Positions 61,322 through 64,000 of a stretch of 64,000 nucleotides of DNA are shown here, piece by piece. Position numbers and translations under genes: made by a program. Where the stretch lies: assembly GCA_947387485.1 (NCBI GenBank), contig CANDNT010000003.1:62001-126000 (forward strand), written 5' to 3'. The notes beneath the pieces were generated by a model. That model was not told the origin of the DNA. It saw only the letters and a list, made by a program, of their open reading frames with translations, and made no database searches. Positions within the stretch are counted from its first letter, which is position 1. The number at the start of each line of letters is the position of its first letter. The stretch is from Aquimarina rhabdastrellae. GTDB taxonomy: Bacteria; Bacteroidota; Bacteroidia; Flavobacteriales; Flavobacteriaceae.

Positions 61322-64000
61322 TTATTTGTATTTATACAGGTAAGCTTTTTTTATTATTAGTATAACGAGTATTATACCTATCAATACAAACCAGATATAA
61401 TAAGTTGGTTTTTCTTGTAAAGTTATGGCTGTGGTATTGCCGGTTAAAATTAATGCTCCCCAAAAATAGGGTGACCTTTCTGATCCTTGATGTGTTGTGA
61501 TATAATCTAATTTTGCTTTTCGTAATGCTGTTGCTTTTTGATCTCCTTCTTTAAGATATTTATAGAATTTAAGTAATACTTCGTTACTTGATTTCTCATT
61601 AGTATTCCATAAAGATGATATCACACTTCGTGCTCCCGAATAAAAAAATCCTCGTGTTAAACTCATTAAGCCTTCTCCTGGTTGTAGTTTTCCTGTTCCA
61701 GTTTTACAAGCATCAAGTATTACCAAATCTGCTTGATTTTTCACAAAATACAATTCGCTTAAAAAAAGTTTATCTTCATAAAAAGCAATCCAGGGTTCTT
61801 GATTACTCAATGAACTTGCATGTGTTGCTAGGTGGATTATTTTATACTTATTTGATTCTTCGATAAATTTACGTTTTGATGCTTGTTCCTTAAAAAACAT
61901 ATTTCCTCGATATACTTTTTCTAGTTCCTGCATCATAGGTTCGCTTCTTTTTAGATCTGAAATCGCTAAGGTTTTAAAATCTATTGGTGCCATCCCTACA
62001 AGATCATATTCTGGCATTCTTTTCTTTTCTTCAACGCTTTTTAAAAGCGACATTGAATACAAATAGCTTACTTCGGCAATTTCAATTAAGTACTTTTCTT
62101 CTTTTCCTCTTTCTGCTATATTTAATGCTTCAAAAGGAAGGTATTGTAAAAAATGATCTGGTATAATTACGACTTTCTTATTTGCTATTAAATTGGTTCT
62201 ACCTCTAGGAAATAGTTTTTGATAAATAGCTATAGATAATTCTTTATAGCGTTCTTGTTCTTTTCTTGAGAATAATGGTTTTGCTAGCAGTTTTCTTAAT
62301 TCTAAAATTTGGTTATGCAGTAATTTGATTTTAGGTATCTTAAAAAAGTGTTTTTCTTCGGCAGTTATCATTATGCCATAAGCCTCTTGATCTGTTACTA
62401 TATATTCTATCAAAGAAACATTATCTGATAAAACTTTTTGAATACTTTCTTCATACGTTGTAATATTTATTTTCTTCTTATATTCATAATAACTCGGATA
62501 TTCTTTTTCTAAAGAGTTTAAAAAGGCTTCATATCTCTTTTTCTCTTGAAAAATCAATGTCTTTTTTTGTGCAGTTGTTAGTGCCTCTTCTTGCTTTACA
62601 GTTTCTTTGGTCTTATATATTTCATATCGCAAAGCGTATTCTCTTTCTCTGATTTCTTCTGGAAGTCCTGCTTTATTTTTAGCTTCTTCATGAGTAAGGT
62701 TCTCTAATAAAGATAAAGACTTACTCTTTTCCATAAAATAAAATGCTTTTGCTGGTTTATTAAGTTCATAACAAATTGATGTAGCTAGCATATATAAATC
62801 TAATTCTTTTGCTCTCCAAAAGAATTTTGATTGTTGTTCTAGACTCTCTGATCGAATAATATCTACTATTCTATCTGCTATGGTTATCGTGTTAAGTCCT
62901 TGTTCTAGATATGATTTATTTTTTGTTGCTTTATAAAACTCGTACCAGGCTTTGGCTTTATCTTTTAAATCATTTACTAAAGCTATTTTATCATATGATT
63001 GTATTAAGGTTGCCATATCAGGTAAGCTATTATAATGCATTTCTTTATATCCTTCTATACTATAGCATATGGCTTTTTGATAATGTATTAACGCTTTTTC
63101 ATATTCATTTTTATGTCTATAGTAATCTCCTAAATTATCCTGAATAGATGTTTCAAAAGGAGCATATACTAATCCTTTTTGATAAAATAAATACGCTTTA
63201 TCATAGTCATTCTTTCTAGCATGCAACAATCCTATATTATTATAAATCCGAGCTATGTGTTCATAATTAATCTTAGTTAAGCTTAAGCTCAATGCTAAGG
63301 CTTTATTGTAATATAAAATCGCCTTATCAAATTGTTTTAATTCATCATAGATATCTCCGTATCTATTATAGATTATAATTTGTTTTTTAATTTGATTTTG
63401 GATAGATAAATGCGTGATCGAAGTTTCTGCTTGCTCTAAATAGGTAAGTGCTTTTTCAAAATTAGCCTTTCCACCTATTTTCATATAGACTCTAGAAAAG
63501 CTTAAATAAATACGATAGTTCTCTTTTTCTAATTCTTTGTCGTTACTTTGTTTTATTGTATTTCTGGCTTCGTTCAAATAATCAAGTACGCGATAATAGT
63601 CTCCTCTTTCTACATATAAACTAGTTAAACCTATAGCATATGCCATAATGGTGTACCTATCCTTATGCTTTTGTTTTATTAACTTTTTAAAAGTTGTGAT
63701 CGCATTGATTTGGTCTCCTGCATAGAGGTAAAAATATGCGAGATTATTATAACTTCTATTAAGTTCGGTAGGGTGTTTTGCTGCAAATTTCTCTTGAATT
63801 TTTATAGCTCTTGTTCCATTAACAATAGCATTTTTATAATCTTTATGCTTATTATTAAGTTTGCTTAACTTATTGTATATAAAACTCAATTGAACCGAAT
63901 CAACTTCTTCTCTTTGAGCATCAATTAGTCTATGGATACGTTCTATTTTCTGAGGATACGCTACATTTAAAGCTATTATAGTATCATATTTATTATGGAT
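61322..64000 (-). CDS. TPR-CHAT protease (5' end outside window)
   Basis: The frame is open from the stop at 61322 to the right edge (no stop in 63890-64000; the first inner start would be a TTG at 63889), so the N-terminus is missing; at least 892 residues are visible. Many TPR repeats are followed by a CHAT (caspase HetF-associated) domain: the catalytic His is in IIHLATHAS and the catalytic Cys in VILDACKTGTGK (codon at 61706-61708), then GEGLMSLTRGFFYSGARSVI. A membrane helix (YYIWFVLIGIILVILII) ends the protein. TPR-CHAT proteins are protease effectors in several bacterial systems; this one has no evident Craspase or gRAMP partner in the window. Confidence 0.9.
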   Translation of the reverse strand: MHNKYDTIIALNVAYPQKIERIHRLIDAQREEVDSVQLSFIYNKLSKLNNKHKDYKNAIVNGTRAIKIQEKFAAKHPTELNRSYNNLAYFYLYAGDQINAITTFKKLIKQKHKDRYTIMAYAIGLTSLYVERGDYYRVLDYLNEARNTIKQSNDKELEKENYRIYLSFSRVYMKIGGKANFEKALTYLEQAETSITHLSIQNQIKKQIIIYNRYGDIYDELKQFDKAILYYNKALALSLSLTKINYEHIARIYNNIGLLHARKNDYDKAYLFYQKGLVYAPFETSIQDNLGDYYRHKNEYEKALIHYQKAICYSIEGYKEMHYNSLPDMATLIQSYDKIALVNDLKDKAKAWYEFYKATKNKSYLEQGLNTITIADRIVDIIRSESLEQQSKFFWRAKELDLYMLATSICYELNKPAKAFYFMEKSKSLSLLENLTHEEAKNKAGLPEEIREREYALRYEIYKTKETVKQEEALTTAQKKTLIFQEKKRYEAFLNSLEKEYPSYYEYKKKINITTYEESIQKVLSDNVSLIEYIVTDQEAYGIMITAEEKHFFKIPKIKLLHNQILELRKLLAKPLFSRKEQERYKELSIAIYQKLFPRGRTNLIANKKVVIIPDHFLQYLPFEALNIAERGKEEKYLIEIAEVSYLYSMSLLKSVEEKKRMPEYDLVGMAPIDFKTLAISDLKRSEPMMQELEKVYRGNMFFKEQASKRKFIEESNKYKIIHLATHASSLSNQEPWIAFYEDKLFLSELYFVKNQADLVILDACKTGTGKLQPGEGLMSLTRGFFYSGARSVISSLWNTNEKSSNEVLLKFYKYLKEGDQKATALRKAKLDYITTHQGSERSPYFWGALILTGNTTAITLQEKPTYYIWFVLIGIILVILIIKKAYLYKYK

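Overview
The window is an AT-rich chromosomal segment from a member of the Bacteroidota, most likely a marine Flavobacteriaceae. The main reasons are a type IX secretion (T9SS) plug protein, a protein with a T9SS C-terminal sorting domain, a six-gene Na+-pumping NADH:quinone reductase operon with apbE nearby, TAnnTTTG-type promoter boxes, stand-alone ftsE, and many families typical of this group (DUF5103, DUF3667, DUF4846, one-component TPR-LuxR regulators, propeller-type sensor kinases). The genus cannot be fixed from sequence alone. No rRNA, tRNA, insertion sequence or CRISPR array was seen.

Layout. 1-3.6 kb: a large TPR protein that runs off the left edge, divergent from ftsE. 3.5-12.9 kb: a surface-glycan locus with four glycosyltransferases, an FdtA-like 3,4-ketoisomerase, a DegT-family aminotransferase, a hexapeptide acyltransferase, a Wzx-type flippase and a FemAB/GNAT-like transferase. 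This set is consistent with building and exporting a glycan that carries an acylated 3-amino-3,6-dideoxyhexose. 13-16 kb: typA and kdsA. 16.2-19.6 kb: a small winged-helix regulator among membrane genes and creD, with two nearly identical palindromic operators. 19.7-28.7 kb: DUF192 lipoprotein, apbE, and nqrABCDEF with two associated genes. 28.9-36.1 kb: T9SS plug protein, DUF3667, apaG, a pair of NRDE and DUF6695-like genes, pruA and a Bax-inhibitor-1 membrane protein.

The second half is accessory in character. 36.1-40.7 kb holds a small acidic peptide gene, a TPR histidine kinase with its LuxR-type response regulator, and two kinds of intergenic repeats (17-bp tandem units; about 13 units of 41-42 bp with internal hairpins). 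41.8-47.5 kb is a same-strand block that ends in a strong terminator: an unrecognised protein whose layout recalls gasdermins, a caspase-family peptidase, a small membrane protein, a TIR-domain protein, two further membrane proteins and a von Willebrand A-like lipoprotein. I read it as a candidate TIR-caspase immune or cell-death island; this is the most interesting part of the window. 47.6-52.2 kb holds small stress-type proteins, a TPR-LuxR regulator and a TerB-like protein.

52.5-58.2 kb pairs a secreted protein (beta-trefoil lectin, aerolysin-like middle, T9SS tail) with a LytTR response regulator and a propeller sensor kinase. 58.6-60.9 kb is a compact AhpD-like/YHS/DUF1348/AraC operon. 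The right edge holds a partial TPR-CHAT protease, a second caspase-superfamily member in the window.
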